Assembly: GCA_001931875.2 (NCBI GenBank)
Contig: MSJH02000699.1
Coordinates: 1 to 64,000 of the forward strand
Direction of reading: 5' to 3'
DNA: 64,000 bases
Source: Byssochlamys sp. IMV 00236
Taxonomy: Eukaryota > Ascomycota > Eurotiomycetes > Eurotiales > Thermoascaceae
The notes beneath the pieces are model-generated. The model did not search any database. It saw nothing but the letters and a program-made list of their open reading frames with translations, and was not told the DNA's origin. The translations under genes and the position numbers were made by a program. Within the stretch, counting starts at the first letter, position 1. Each line of letters begins with the position of its first letter. Of this stretch, positions 47,048-57,598 are shown one piece after another.

Positions 47048-49336
47048 ATGTCCTCTAACGCTTCTGAAGAGGTGCCCAGAAGGCCGAGCGGACTTCATCC
47101 GGCACGATCGTTCACCAGAATGGAGGCTTCGACAACAGCAAACCCTTTCGCGAGAACGAGGTCAAAGACAATGCAGAATATAACGGTCCCCGAAAGCGTT
47201 AGTTCAGATGCTCTTCCGTTGCCGTTATCTCCGCAGGATGATGGCACGGAGGGCCAGCTGGATGTCTTCGAAAAACGGGGATCAAGCGATTCTGACAACG
47301 GGAACCTTGCAGAGGACGGGGAGCCTTTACTGGAGCCTGAGGAAGGATTCGATGAACTGCCCATTGAATTGATGAGCTTGACAGACCGGTATGTGCCAGA
47401 GTCGTTGCGCACAAAACAGTTACTGATAGATCACGTGTGCAGATTCGTCTATTCTCTCAGCGCCAAAGTATATACTACGCCTCCGTCGATAGACAAGATT
47501 TCCGATATGTTTCAAGAATTTTATGACCGTGCAGAGACGCATATAGCTACACACATTTCGACTCTAGCTTCCAGGCTGAACCGGGAAGCACCGCCTGCTT
47601 CTTCGAAATCCGTCAAGGGTGGTACAACAGCCGGTACTGAGAAGGTGCTTGTGGATCATCAAATGCTGACTGTTTCTGAAGTCGCTGAAAAAAGAAAGGC
47701 GCGGAAATTGCTGGCTTACAAGCGTGTCGCACTGGAAGAGGCGGTAGAGCGCAGAGCCTGTGAGAGCATTTATGACAAGATCTGGCGCCATAAGAGTACT
47801 TTGGACGAAGTTAGAGATGAAAAGCTCCGATCCAAGACCGCAGCCCTATCAGTGGTGGGAATTGATCTCAAAGATCTCGGTATCGAGGCGTTCAGCGGGG
47901 ATGGAAAGAAACAGGAAGAAGCTGATGAATGGCTCGCCGCTGCTCGAGAGAGTCTTATGAAAATGAACGACGAGAAGTATCCCCTTGGGAAGCTGCGTCA
48001 TCTGACGGCAGCACATAAGGCGATCGTTGACACTCTGACGAATCTTCTACCCTCGTCCTCCTCGGCCGATGAGATCTTACCTACGTTAATATATTCACTA
48101 ATTACATGTCCGCCAGATGGGCTGAATGCGATCAGCAACCTGCTCTTCATACAACGGTTCAGATCTTCCAGCAAGGTTGATGGGGAGACTGCGTATTGTC
48201 TAACAAACCTTGAAGCTGCAATTAGTTTCTTGGAAAATGTAGATCTCTCAAGCTTGCGTGCTGATGAGTTGCCCGAGGGCCAGCAGAAAGCACCAAGCGG
48301 GAGTGTCACGCCTGCTAGTGAAAAGACCGATCCTTTTCGACCACCTAAGGAGATACCATCATCCTCTGTAACATCTGCATCAGCAGCTCCAGAGTTCTCC
48401 AAACCTAGTACTCCTACCAAAGACAGCATATCTGCGACGCTGCCCAGACCACAACTCGCAGCCCCTCAAAGCCAGCAACGCCGCCTGAGCAATCTTTTCC
48501 AACCACCGGCGAAGGTTCTTGGAGCTGCAAATGATGCTGTTCGCAATACTGCCGACCAGGGATTAAAGAATATCGGGAATACCCTCGATAACAGCTTCAA
48601 TTTCCTTTTTGGGCGTCTGAAAGAAATGCAAAACCAGGGACCTGATCAGCGTTCGGTACTCCCAAAGACCTTGGACGAGGCACGCCGCCTGGTCACTTCT
48701 CCTTCCAAGCTCGAGAATGGCACGGATTTGAACGACGATGGATCGATAAAAGCACTTTCAACACCAGATCCTGCTCCGAGGCCCACTCGTGCCCGGACAG
48801 AGGATAGGCTTCTGGCCATCGTTGGCGGAAATAAAACGCCCCGTGAAGGCAGTACGGACAGTGCTCAAAGCCGCAGCAGTAGCACGAGAAACCCTACCAT
48901 ACCTTCTCGCTCCCAGAAAGAAGAAGCCAATCCAAGCCCGACTCCGGGTGGATCGATCTTCTCTTCAAGTTCCGCATCAACGCCTCTCGAGTCCATGAAG
49001 AACTTCGGAAACACGTTCAACCCACTAAATCACATCCCTGGCATGATCCGTGGCTTTGGCCGCTCCGCAACAACGCCCGACCCAGCAACAGGAGTAACTA
49101 CCCCAGCAACACCAGCACCAGCAGTGCCCTCTCCTGTAGACAACAAAACTCAACCTACTCTTTCAACGGACGGCTCAGCAGACGTACCTGCCACCCTCTC
49201 CAGGATCGACCCGCCTCTCAGACGATTCCTGGAGACAGAAGATGCTGGTGATCTCAAACTCCGCGACGTGGCGGAGTTACTACAAGACTACAAGAGGCTT
49301 GCAGCAGCATTAGCAAGTCTCGGTGGATCTCACTAA
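47048..49336 (+). CDS. VPS9-domain guanine nucleotide exchange factor for Rab5-type GTPases
   Basis: Single exon, 762 aa from the first ATG (47048). The frame is open further upstream to about 46988 without another ATG. A helical bundle and VPS9 domain occupy about residues 130-400. The signature is DEILPTLIYSLI, then LLFIQRFRSSSKVDGETAYC and LTNLEAAISFLEN, which contains the conserved Asp/Pro and Tyr-x-Leu-x-Asn residues of the catalytic core. The rest is a long Ser/Pro/Thr-rich tail with a short ordered C-terminus (PPLRRFLETEDAGDLKLRDV). VPS9 proteins load GTP onto Rab5/Vps21 at endosomes. No CUE ubiquitin-binding domain is visible, so it may be the Muk1-like rather than the Vps9 paralogue. 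Confidence 0.92.
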   Translation: MSSNASEEVPRRPSGLHPARSFTRMEASTTANPFARTRSKTMQNITVPESVSSDALPLPLSPQDDGTEGQLDVFEKRGSSDSDNGNLAEDGEPLLEPEEGFDELPIELMSLTDRYVPESLRTKQLLIDHVCRFVYSLSAKVYTTPPSIDKISDMFQEFYDRAETHIATHISTLASRLNREAPPASSKSVKGGTTAGTEKVLVDHQMLTVSEVAEKRKARKLLAYKRVALEEAVERRACESIYDKIWRHKSTLDEVRDEKLRSKTAALSVVGIDLKDLGIEAFSGDGKKQEEADEWLAAARESLMKMNDEKYPLGKLRHLTAAHKAIVDTLTNLLPSSSSADEILPTLIYSLITCPPDGLNAISNLLFIQRFRSSSKVDGETAYCLTNLEAAISFLENVDLSSLRADELPEGQQKAPSGSVTPASEKTDPFRPPKEIPSSSVTSASAAPEFSKPSTPTKDSISATLPRPQLAAPQSQQRRLSNLFQPPAKVLGAANDAVRNTADQGLKNIGNTLDNSFNFLFGRLKEMQNQGPDQRSVLPKTLDEARRLVTSPSKLENGTDLNDDGSIKALSTPDPAPRPTRARTEDRLLAIVGGNKTPREGSTDSAQSRSSSTRNPTIPSRSQKEEANPSPTPGGSIFSSSSASTPLESMKNFGNTFNPLNHIPGMIRGFGRSATTPDPATGVTTPATPAPAVPSPVDNKTQPTLSTDGSADVPATLSRIDPPLRRFLETEDAGDLKLRDVAELLQDYKRLAAALASLGGSH

Positions 49337-50020
49337 GTTTTCGCCTCATTTATCCCTGCTTTCGTTCCAGTGGATTTTCTTTCCCTGTCGGCTATATAAA
49401 GGCTGTATGTATAGATAGTGATACCGTTCCGGTCTGGTTTCCCATTCGCTCTTCATTGTTTCCTTGGGGCTTCGCCTTTGTTCGTTATTATTAGGCTGTG
49501 GATCTGAATTATAGATGGTGTGTCTGGCGCAACGGTGGGGACATGGACTTATGATTTCCTTCCCATGGGAAGAAGAAAGGAAAGACAATGGGACTCGGAA
49601 AAGTACTTCCATTGATTCCACTACTTAAGAGTTCTATTGTTTGTAGTCATTTGTTCTCTCTAGGCAAGAAAGATGAGTATTGGTTCAAGATGCAAGGAAG
49701 GACAAACGGTCAATGAATATCAGATAGGCAGATTGGGGGTATATTTATATGCATTCTATGTAGTGCCGCGCTCTCATAACTTCATAAGATATTCCAGATT
49801 TGGACCATATTACCCGCGCTGCGGGAAAATAATAATCACTGACCGATATAATGCAACGGAGGGGAACAAACCATAATAATGCGTGGAAAGTGGGACAAGG
49901 TGGGCCTCGAAGGGAAAAGTAAATGACATGGGATATAGGCTGATGAATACTGTAGTAGCAATGTACCCCGATATTCGCCTAAGATATGCAAACAGATTTT
50001 GATTGTTAAGATTCAGCTTT
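49337..50020. other. Convergent 3' spacer
   Basis: 684 bp between the stop codons of two convergent genes. It must hold both 3' UTRs. No gene was seen. Confidence 0.4.
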
Positions 50021-51595
50021 TCATGGGCTTCGCCTTCTCAATACTCCTAGCCCGCCCTCTCTCATCTCCGCGAGTTTTGATGCCAGATCTTTCTCCTCGT
50101 TCTGGACGTCGTTGTGTCTTCTTTTGACCTCTGCCTCGAACGCAGCGGCAGTTTTCCGCCGTGCCTGTCGCGCTTCTTTCATTTTGATGAGGATGTTGCC
50201 GAATTGTGACATCAGCTCGTCTCCGCATTCTTCCCATTCATCTATGGCCAGACTGGAGAGGTAATTGCGGCGTTCAGTGTCAGACAATTTTAGGAGGAGA
50301 TCCACTCTTTCCGCGGCAGTTCGGGCCTCCTTGGGTTGCGGCGGCGGAGATGTTGGTGGTGGAGCTGGTGGATTACTTGCAGGGACGTGGTCGAAGGACT
50401 CCGATTCAAGGTCTTCAAATGATTTCTGGTCGAGGACTTCCGGAGGATAGTCTAATTCGAATTGACGCTTTTTGCTCGAGGTTGTCGGTTCTTTGCTGTG
50501 GATCACTGAAGCTGGTCCGGATGACTCTGATGAAGATGAATGGGCGTCCATAGTGTCGTCATCTAGACACTCCAGATTCGTGGCATCAAAAACACCAGGG
50601 GACCTAGCACTGTGTCTCCTTTCAAGGCCACTCGAACGGAGCTCCGGTTCTGTCACTTCTTTCAAATGAAGATCCGCTGCTGATGCTGGACGGGCCGGAG
50701 GAGGCCGTGGACCTGCAGTCCGGCGGGTGGGAGACAGAAGATATCGTGCGTATGCAGGCTGTTTGGGGGGGCTGAATCGACCTTTCGGAGTAACAGCCAC
50801 AGTGCGTGGTAGAAGGGCCTCTGTCCTTGCACCGTTGGCATAGGGCGGTCTGTTTATCTTAACTGCGTCTGAAATCGTAACACGCGCTGAAGATGATTCA
50901 CCAGCCAATGGGTTAGGAGCTTTGGAAAGCGCGCGTCTGCTGCTAGCTAGCCAGAAATCTTCTACGCGCTTCATCGATGATTCTGGTGGATGGTAATTCT
51001 GTCTCTGATCCCAGTGAATTGTCTGAGTCTGTTCCCCGTCCGCATCGTCTGCGTCGTCTTCGTCATCATCATCATCATCATCTTCCTGAAGAGATGAACC
51101 CGCATGGCTCGAATCAGCTTCAGCTTCATCTGTATCAAACCCTGAAGCTTTCACGGCTCTGTTACCCAGACCTTCGGGCTTGGCATAGTCGTATGAAGGA
51201 TTCACAGGCGGTCGCTGGAAACGATAGCCATTCGAGTACAGAGGGGCATTAGCATGACTATCTTCAGCTCCCATAACACTCGTTCCAGCAATGGTCGAAT
51301 CATCGACTCCCTCCACATCCGTATCGAACGGATCTCGGTGACTGTCAACCCCATTCTGTGCCACTTGGTGTTCTGGCTGGATCCCATTAGGTGCGGATGG
51401 CCCTCGACTTTCGATCGAGGTGCTCCTGCTAGGCCTGATGGCAGCAAAGCCTGGCAGTTTAGGTGATGGAACAGGCACTCTTGCCTGTTGTGCAAGCAGT
51501 TGTCGGGGCAGACGTTGATGTTGATGGGTCCTTTCTGCCGTGTCGGCACGAGCCTGGCCGGCTTCCTTTGCGTGGATATAATCGCCAACCGCCAT
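50021..51595 (-). CDS. ecm11: Ecm11-domain protein
   Basis: Single exon, 524 aa, mostly disordered, with an acidic run of Asp at about residues 173-189. The C-terminal 90 residues form the only ordered part: ERRNYLSSLAIDEWEECGDE and LMSQFGNILIKMKEARQARR, followed by a helical Lys/Arg/Glu segment. This matches the Ecm11 C-terminal domain of filamentous fungi (a short WE.CGD..L..F motif followed by a coiled coil). In budding yeast Ecm11 with Gmc2 forms the central element of the meiotic synaptonemal complex. In Aspergillus the role is untested, and A. nidulans is known to lack a visible synaptonemal complex. The start is chosen at the first ATG; no introns are needed. Confidence 0.78.
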   Translation of the reverse strand: MAVGDYIHAKEAGQARADTAERTHQHQRLPRQLLAQQARVPVPSPKLPGFAAIRPSRSTSIESRGPSAPNGIQPEHQVAQNGVDSHRDPFDTDVEGVDDSTIAGTSVMGAEDSHANAPLYSNGYRFQRPPVNPSYDYAKPEGLGNRAVKASGFDTDEAEADSSHAGSSLQEDDDDDDDEDDADDADGEQTQTIHWDQRQNYHPPESSMKRVEDFWLASSRRALSKAPNPLAGESSSARVTISDAVKINRPPYANGARTEALLPRTVAVTPKGRFSPPKQPAYARYLLSPTRRTAGPRPPPARPASAADLHLKEVTEPELRSSGLERRHSARSPGVFDATNLECLDDDTMDAHSSSSESSGPASVIHSKEPTTSSKKRQFELDYPPEVLDQKSFEDLESESFDHVPASNPPAPPPTSPPPQPKEARTAAERVDLLLKLSDTERRNYLSSLAIDEWEECGDELMSQFGNILIKMKEARQARRKTAAAFEAEVKRRHNDVQNEEKDLASKLAEMREGGLGVLRRRSP

Positions 51596-52081
51596 GGTCT
51601 GCGGGTTTTGGGTTAATTAAAATTAATAGCGAAAGAAATTATTAGAAGCGTCACATAAAGGCAAATGAGAATTGAAGTGGGCTTTTACGCATGTTGGAGA
51701 GTGAAAAGACAAAAAAAGCACAGGTCGACGTCGTCTACCGCTACATTTCTCGCACTTCCCGAAAATGGAGAACGCGAGCGTTTCACGTGGTCACGTGGAC
51801 TCTGAAGTAGACCTGCTCAACAGATGCAACAGCTTATTATCTCAAGACATTCCTAGTTGGTGTACGCATATCTATTTCGCCAGGTTTAATCTACGTTGCT
51901 ATGTCGACGGGCTTTCGTCAAAAGGGTATATTTTCTACGCTCCGATTGCAGTTTGAGCGCTTCTAATCACGAATTTATCCGTATCACGAAGACACACGAT
52001 CGGAGCCTAGGTTGAACCCACAAGGCTCTTCACTTAGATTCCAGGCTGTGTATAAGAAAAACAAAACAATGCCTTGGCGTG
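51596..52081. other. Spacer between two minus-strand genes
   Basis: 486 bp containing the ecm11 promoter and the 3' end of the next gene. TTTCACGTGGTCACGTGG at 51781-51798 holds two CACGTG E-box palindromes spaced 10 bp apart. No gene was seen. Confidence 0.45.
51784..51799. promoter_or_regulatory. Double CACGTG E-box
   Basis: Two CACGTG palindromes lie side by side upstream of ecm11 (about 190 bp from its start). CACGTG is bound by basic helix-loop-helix factors in fungi. Function here is inferred from spacing and position. Confidence 0.45.
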
Positions 52082-53404
52082 TTAGCCTAACGGCGGGGTA
52101 TCACGAATATGGAAATCAGCAAGCGAACTTGTTACACCCTTGCTCCGTAGCCTAGCCTTCTCAAACCACTCCTTCGATTTTTCCACTTCTGTATCTCTCT
52201 TCTCCATTGCCAATCTCATCTCACGTCTGGCAAGGATTGCCTCGGGCGATTCGTCGATCGGGACGGATTCCCTATCAGTAGAGACATCCCTTTCCCTCTC
52301 CTCATGTGATACGGACGCGACGAACAAATCGCCAATCCAGAGGGACACCATTCCACGTAGTCTCAAAAGCTCCGGGCTATCTGAGTAGGGGGGAGACACC
52401 ATAAGTTCATCCATGCGTGCCGCAATTTGTTTCGCTTCCTCCAGCTCACTGGCCCAGGCAGCGAGAACAAGCTTCTGTCTCCCCTCACCGGACTTTGCGA
52501 GATCGGATCTTGACACGGTATCCTCATCATCAGATAAGCTTTCAGATGAATTTTCGTCCGCGAGCTGCAACGTTTCCCTAGCCACATTGCTCTCTTCCTG
52601 TACCACATAGATCCAGAGACCAAACATGGCGGGATAGAAAGTTATCGAGCTGATGGCATTGGGGGCGGCTTTCCGATATGGATATTGGAGTATAAGCCGT
52701 TCATAGTACTTCTTGGCATCCTCGAACCCTTTCCTCGTAAACAGAGCCTTAGGGCCTCCTCTGGCAGTTTGCTGATTCTCCTCCCCGTCAGCGACACCAG
52801 GAGCTTGTTGAGATATCTGCAGATCGCGACGAAGAAGTATCTCTGCACCGATTCCCCATCTACCTTCTTGGCGCACATCGACCGGATGCCCTCCAACCTC
52901 CTCTCGAAGAAGTAGACCCCATGCCCTTCCGGCGCGTACGAAATCGCCTTCTAGCAGACATCGGTGCAATATGGCCGTCATGACTGCCAGATGTTGAAAC
53001 CGCAGATTACCCCGCTGTGCTGGAGACTGTGGAATGTAAAGCGGGGGTGACATAGCTGCCAATTCCTTGAGGACGCTTTTCTCCGTGGTCCGTTCGAGAG
53101 GCTCTTCCTTCGCCGGCGCATGAGGGAAATTGCCCCCGGGAAGTTCTCTATCGAACGAGAGGCCAGCGATCCGGTACTGATGAGCCTCATCTGGCGAGAG
53201 GACTAACGATGGCCCTGTTGCAGGCGCCTCTGATACTGACCCTGCATCGGTGGTCTCTCCATCGCGATCATCTTCATCGCCCCAATCATCCAATCCTCTC
53301 CTTCGTTTCCTGGGCTCATATCTAGCCGCCCGTACACTCTGGGGCTGCTGCCATGGGGCGAGAGGCAACGAGAAGAATGATGCGGAAGGGGTTGGTGTCT
53401 TCAT
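52082..53404 (-). CDS. Probable RNA polymerase I core factor subunit (Rrn11-like)
   Basis: Single exon, 440 aa. The N-terminus (FSLPLAPWQQP) and a basic patch (YEPRKRRRGLDDWG) precede LSPDEAHQYRIAGLSFDREL and ELPGGNFPHAP. Helical repeats follow (RGNLRFQHLAVMTAILHRC, LLEGDFVRAGRAWGLLLREE, GFEDAKKYYERLILQYPY) and resemble TPR-like units, with a C-terminal helix EKSKEWFEKARLR. This layout fits the fungal Rrn11 family, the TPR-containing subunit of the core factor that recruits Pol I to rDNA promoters. The assignment is from memory of family pattern, not alignment. An alternative is another TPR-type nuclear protein. Confidence 0.65.
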   Translation of the reverse strand: MKTPTPSASFFSLPLAPWQQPQSVRAARYEPRKRRRGLDDWGDEDDRDGETTDAGSVSEAPATGPSLVLSPDEAHQYRIAGLSFDRELPGGNFPHAPAKEEPLERTTEKSVLKELAAMSPPLYIPQSPAQRGNLRFQHLAVMTAILHRCLLEGDFVRAGRAWGLLLREEVGGHPVDVRQEGRWGIGAEILLRRDLQISQQAPGVADGEENQQTARGGPKALFTRKGFEDAKKYYERLILQYPYRKAAPNAISSITFYPAMFGLWIYVVQEESNVARETLQLADENSSESLSDDEDTVSRSDLAKSGEGRQKLVLAAWASELEEAKQIAARMDELMVSPPYSDSPELLRLRGMVSLWIGDLFVASVSHEERERDVSTDRESVPIDESPEAILARREMRLAMEKRDTEVEKSKEWFEKARLRSKGVTSSLADFHIRDTPPLG

Positions 53405-54943
53405 GTGCAGTTCCCAAGCGTCTCAACAGAAAGCTGCCTCAGGTAGTGTTTTCCCTAACCGGGTAGTGGACGACTCTGATAGTGCACTGTATCAAAAGAC
53501 GGCATAAGCGATGATCGGCAAAATAGGCGGTCATTAGAAGCTATGATAGTTCCTTTTAGTATTGGCACCCGATCACAGACTAGGTATCCTTTTCATACCG
53601 CTCTGATCCCCAACACTCACCGATCCAAAAGCCTGACAAACAGCCTGAACGACAAGGGCCTGAGACAACAGGCAATCAAGCCGTGCTGGCAAACGGCATT
53701 GAGACGCTTGTTGCTGATTGGCACCCGCAAGCTGTGCGGTTCAGAGCAAATTGAATAAGACGCAGTTGGGCTCAGAAGAGAGTGCGTAGAACAGAGAGAG
53801 AGCAGACCGACTGGTGGATGGATGATGATAAAAAGATTCCATTAATCGCCGCAGGATCGCCGCCTGAGGCTGCCGCCATGACCCGCAGGGGATCCGCGGA
53901 AACTCGACCAGTTGACGGCGGCAGTCATCCAGAGGACGCTATTATGATTATTATTGATTGGATCCTGAACTGCTCTGTGAACATTAATAATAATAATAAT
54001 CTTTAACTAGTTACCATAAGCGTGTTCAAACATCAAAGGGACAAAGCTAGCTGCCGTCTGACTAGCGACTGGAAGAGTCTAGCGACCTCTGGTGGGACAG
54101 CGCCGTCGGGCTTGCTGGCAGCCATCCTCGCCATCCAGACAGAAGATCCTCCGCAGTGGCTAAGTAATCCCCCCCGATCGGTAACTTACTGCCTGACCAT
54201 CATCGTCTGAATCTCCATCTCACCTCTTCCCCACCACTTTCTTTGTCCTGCTGCGTGCCATCGTCGGAGGCCGTTCTGTAGGCTGCTGCTCTCCGTCTCT
54301 CTTTCAAGACCCAGGCTGAACGGGTTGCGGATCCCCTTTGACGAGTTTCATCTTCCCCCGGGGAGCGCCAACCCTGTTTGGCTCTCATCTTTCCGACGTC
54401 CTTTCGCCAGGTCCGAGCTTCCCTTCTTCCCACGACACCGCTGATATCGTTTTTTAAGATTGCTACGACTGAGGCGGAGTTACGCGTGGTCTTTCTCCAG
54501 TCGTTGTCTACTCTCAGCGCTGTCAACGGACGAGCATCCAGGACTCGACCCTTCTGCTGACGCAGCACTCGCGTGTAACTAATTAGTTATCAGCTGCCTG
54601 ATAGCGAACTTCCTACCGCCGTCCTAATAACCTCATCCGGAAATCTGCTGCCACCATTCGCCACAAATCAGCTTCATTAGTGGCTTGACTCCGGTGGCAG
54701 AAGCGAAACGTGGGGGAACCCGTGTGTATTGGTAATCGCGTCCTGGTTCTCTGCTTGCTGGGTGCGTTTGGTGAGCTGGATCGCCACCAGGTTTATTCAG
54801 ACGCCTGACGGTATCTGCCATCTTGGGAGTTCTGAGGGTGACCGTGTGTCCAGCCTGTGTTGCCGCCTTCCGAGTCCATGGCCTGGAATAGTGCCTGACC
54901 TCGTGACTCATCCTTCTCGTGCTGTCAACTGAACGAACCAGCT
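53405..54943. promoter_or_regulatory. Divergent intergenic region Rrn11-like / RING gene
   Basis: About 1.5 kb. An ATT-rich stretch (53941-53957) and an AAT microsatellite (53984-54000) face each other and could pair. ORFs such as 54568-54200 on the minus strand look like low-complexity translations. No gene was called. Confidence 0.4.
53984..54000. repeat. AAT microsatellite
   Basis: Five to six AAT units. With the ATTATTATT stretch about 30 bp upstream it forms an imperfect inverted repeat. Confidence 0.8.
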
Positions 54944-57598
54944 ATGGGACAGACTTCTTCGACGCAACGAGAATCCCGTCGAAACAGCTCTCTGCAATTT
55001 TCTTTGCCGACAGCGTCGTCACGCAATGGACATGAACGCGTTTTGAGCCACAATATGTCGGGACAGTCTGGAACGCGCCACATTCGTCCCATCGGGGAGG
55101 ACGACACGATGAATGAGAACAGCATAGAGGGATCGGACCCGCAGCAGACTGGATGGCCATCAGCCGGTATGTCGACGGCTGATCACGCAGGATCGGAACA
55201 GGAGATAAACTACGAGCGAGATACGAGACCGTTGGGAGAGGAGGATCGCAGAGAGAGTCGGGCAGCGTCCCTCGCCCGCTTGGCTGCGAGGAGACAGTCG
55301 ACCATGTCAAGGCTTGGATCGAGATTTCTTCCCAACTCCGTCATACGAGGCCTGCTCAATAGTGAAGAAGAAACGCCTGCAGAAGGGCGTGCGCATCGCA
55401 ACGGCCTTGTATCGAGGTCGAGCCCGAGAGTAGAAACGGCTCACAGTACCGGTCGGTTCACTCCCTTCAGCTCCCTCAGCTCGAGAGGTATCACCAGACG
55501 ACGCTCCATCCGTGGGCCATATGCCCTTTCCCGTGCCGATGCAGCTCTCCTACCCGACTCGCCTCCGAACCCAGCCTACTTTGACTCGTCCGCTGAACAG
55601 ACACCAGAATCCAGTCGCACGTCGTGGCGTCGAAGCGCCCGATTAAGCCGCGTTCGAAACTCCATATCTGCTCCGATATCTCAGATATTTGGCCAACAAT
55701 CTCCCCCGGTCTCTAGCCAGCCGCCTAGTACACCGCCGCGGCGACCCTCACGCTCTGCATTAACCGACGACGCAGATCATCTTCTCCCTCCCCTGGGAGC
55801 TATGGATACCCGGATGAGTTTCGATGAGCCACCCCATGAGCTCGACTCAGTTGAGCCCTCTGTCAGGAACCCACTTCCTCTCTCTCCAACCTCTTCGTCG
55901 CGGCCTTCTCAAGGAATGACTGGAATTCGCCGCTTCCCTGGTGTTCTGCGAGCTCGTTCCTCACGGATGTTACGGCGCGAGGAACAGACCCCTCTGTCGA
56001 GAGTTCTGCAGCTGGCCGCCGCTGCTATTGCGGCTCAACTATCTGGAACAGCTGGCCCGGTGTTACCAAACGTGCAGTCTCTGGGCAATGATGGTTTGGA
56101 CGGATCACTCGAGAACTTTATACAGAGCTTACAGAATGCGACATCTGCGCAGACAAATCCGTCAGGGCCGGAGGGAGCGTCAGACCAAGCTAGTGATGGG
56201 AGTTTGCCTCCAGTCAACTTTCTCAGAGTATTCCGTTTTGTCAATCCGGAAACGTCAGGGAATTCTGGATCTGCTGGCGAAACCCCTTCTGAGCGTACCG
56301 ATCGCATGGACATGGATGAGCCAGCTCCCGAAGGTTCCGATGGACGGACTGTGACACTGGTGGTCGTGGGAGTAAGGTCAGTTCCCTCAAGCAATAACAT
56401 CGGAGGTGATCAACAACAACAACAAAACACCACCGGTCCGGGCTTAGATACATTGCTTGGTCTACCACTTCTTCCTCCCAGCGACCTATTGCGAAATCAA
56501 AACGGCGGTCGCGATCTTCTTCGACGTGCTGATGCGCGGTCCAGGTTCTCACCCCATCGCCATTTGATGGGAAGCGCAAACCCGGTGCCTGTGAATAACG
56601 ATAGTCAGCGTCACAGATCTGATGCGTCCCGTAGGCCATCTGATGTGGGACCCTCCGCCAACCTGTCATCATCTCTGCCTACTGTCCTGTCTGAAAGTCC
56701 TCCTGGACCTCACCCACCGCCATCGACTCCCGCCGGCCTGTCTGCTGTCTCCTCAGGGACTTCGACCCCCAGCCGACGCCCCTCTTCTGCATCTGCCATG
56801 TCTCCTTATGTCGCATCTCAAAGTCAGGGGAGTCCGGCTACCCAGCCTACATCAGAATCTGCAGAAGAGAGCACGGTCAATTCTGCTCGTCAACGACGTC
56901 GCAGCGATTCCGAATTTGCTCGTCACCGTGACCTAGGTTCAGGTGCTGCAAGACGCAACGGTGTTGTTGAGCCTGACAATGCAGCGGCGCCATCGGGCGG
57001 CCGCAGCTGGCTGATATATGTAGTGGGGACGAATCTGTCTGAAAACCATCCGGCTTTTGCAACACCAAGCCTTTTCACTGATGTAAGTTTATCCACATCC
57101 GTCACCCTGCACCATGGATTTCCCCCAGCGGCTAACGACGAAAAACCAAATAGAATCCCACCTATGAAGACATGATTCTGCTCTCTTCTCTGTTGGGTCC
57201 GGCGAAGCCACCTGTTGCTTCTCAAGAAGACGTCTCCTCAGCAGGCGGATTGTTCCGCCTAGTTGAGTACGGCGGCACCCTGATGGCTGAGGCGGAAGGA
57301 GGTAGCGGCGCTCCGAGCATTCCGATTGCTGAGAATGAGCGATGCCTGATCTGCCTGAGTGATTATGAAGCAGCAGAGGAGCTCAGACAGCTCACGTCTT
57401 GCAAACATCTCTATCACAAAGATTGCATTGACGAGGTAAGTTGTACACCTGATCCTGATGGGCTAGTCAAGCAGCTGCTGACATCAACTATAGTGGTTGA
57501 CAACCGGGCGAAATTCATGTCCTCTCTGCAGAGGTCAGGGAGTCTCTGAGTCCTCTAATGGCGCTCACAGTAATCCAGTGCAGGAAGCTGCTGCTTAG
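54944..57598 (+). CDS. RING-H2 finger protein, probable E3 ubiquitin ligase
   Basis: Three exons (54944-57082, 57154-57435, 57494-57598) give 841 aa. It starts MGQTSSTQ, a possible N-myristoylation signal (Gly2, Ser/Thr at 5-6). Most of the protein (about 1-690) is disordered and Ser/Arg/Pro-rich, with a short helical island EQTPLSRVLQLAAAAIAAQL. SWLIYVVGTNLSENHPA (about 688-704) is an ordered strand region. The C-terminus has a complete RING-H2: C777, C780, C796, H798, H801, C804, C816, C819. The second intron lies inside the RING, just after DCIDE, so a reading without splicing loses the last two zinc ligands. Substrate and membrane targeting are unknown; E3 activity is inferred from the finger. 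Confidence 0.93.
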
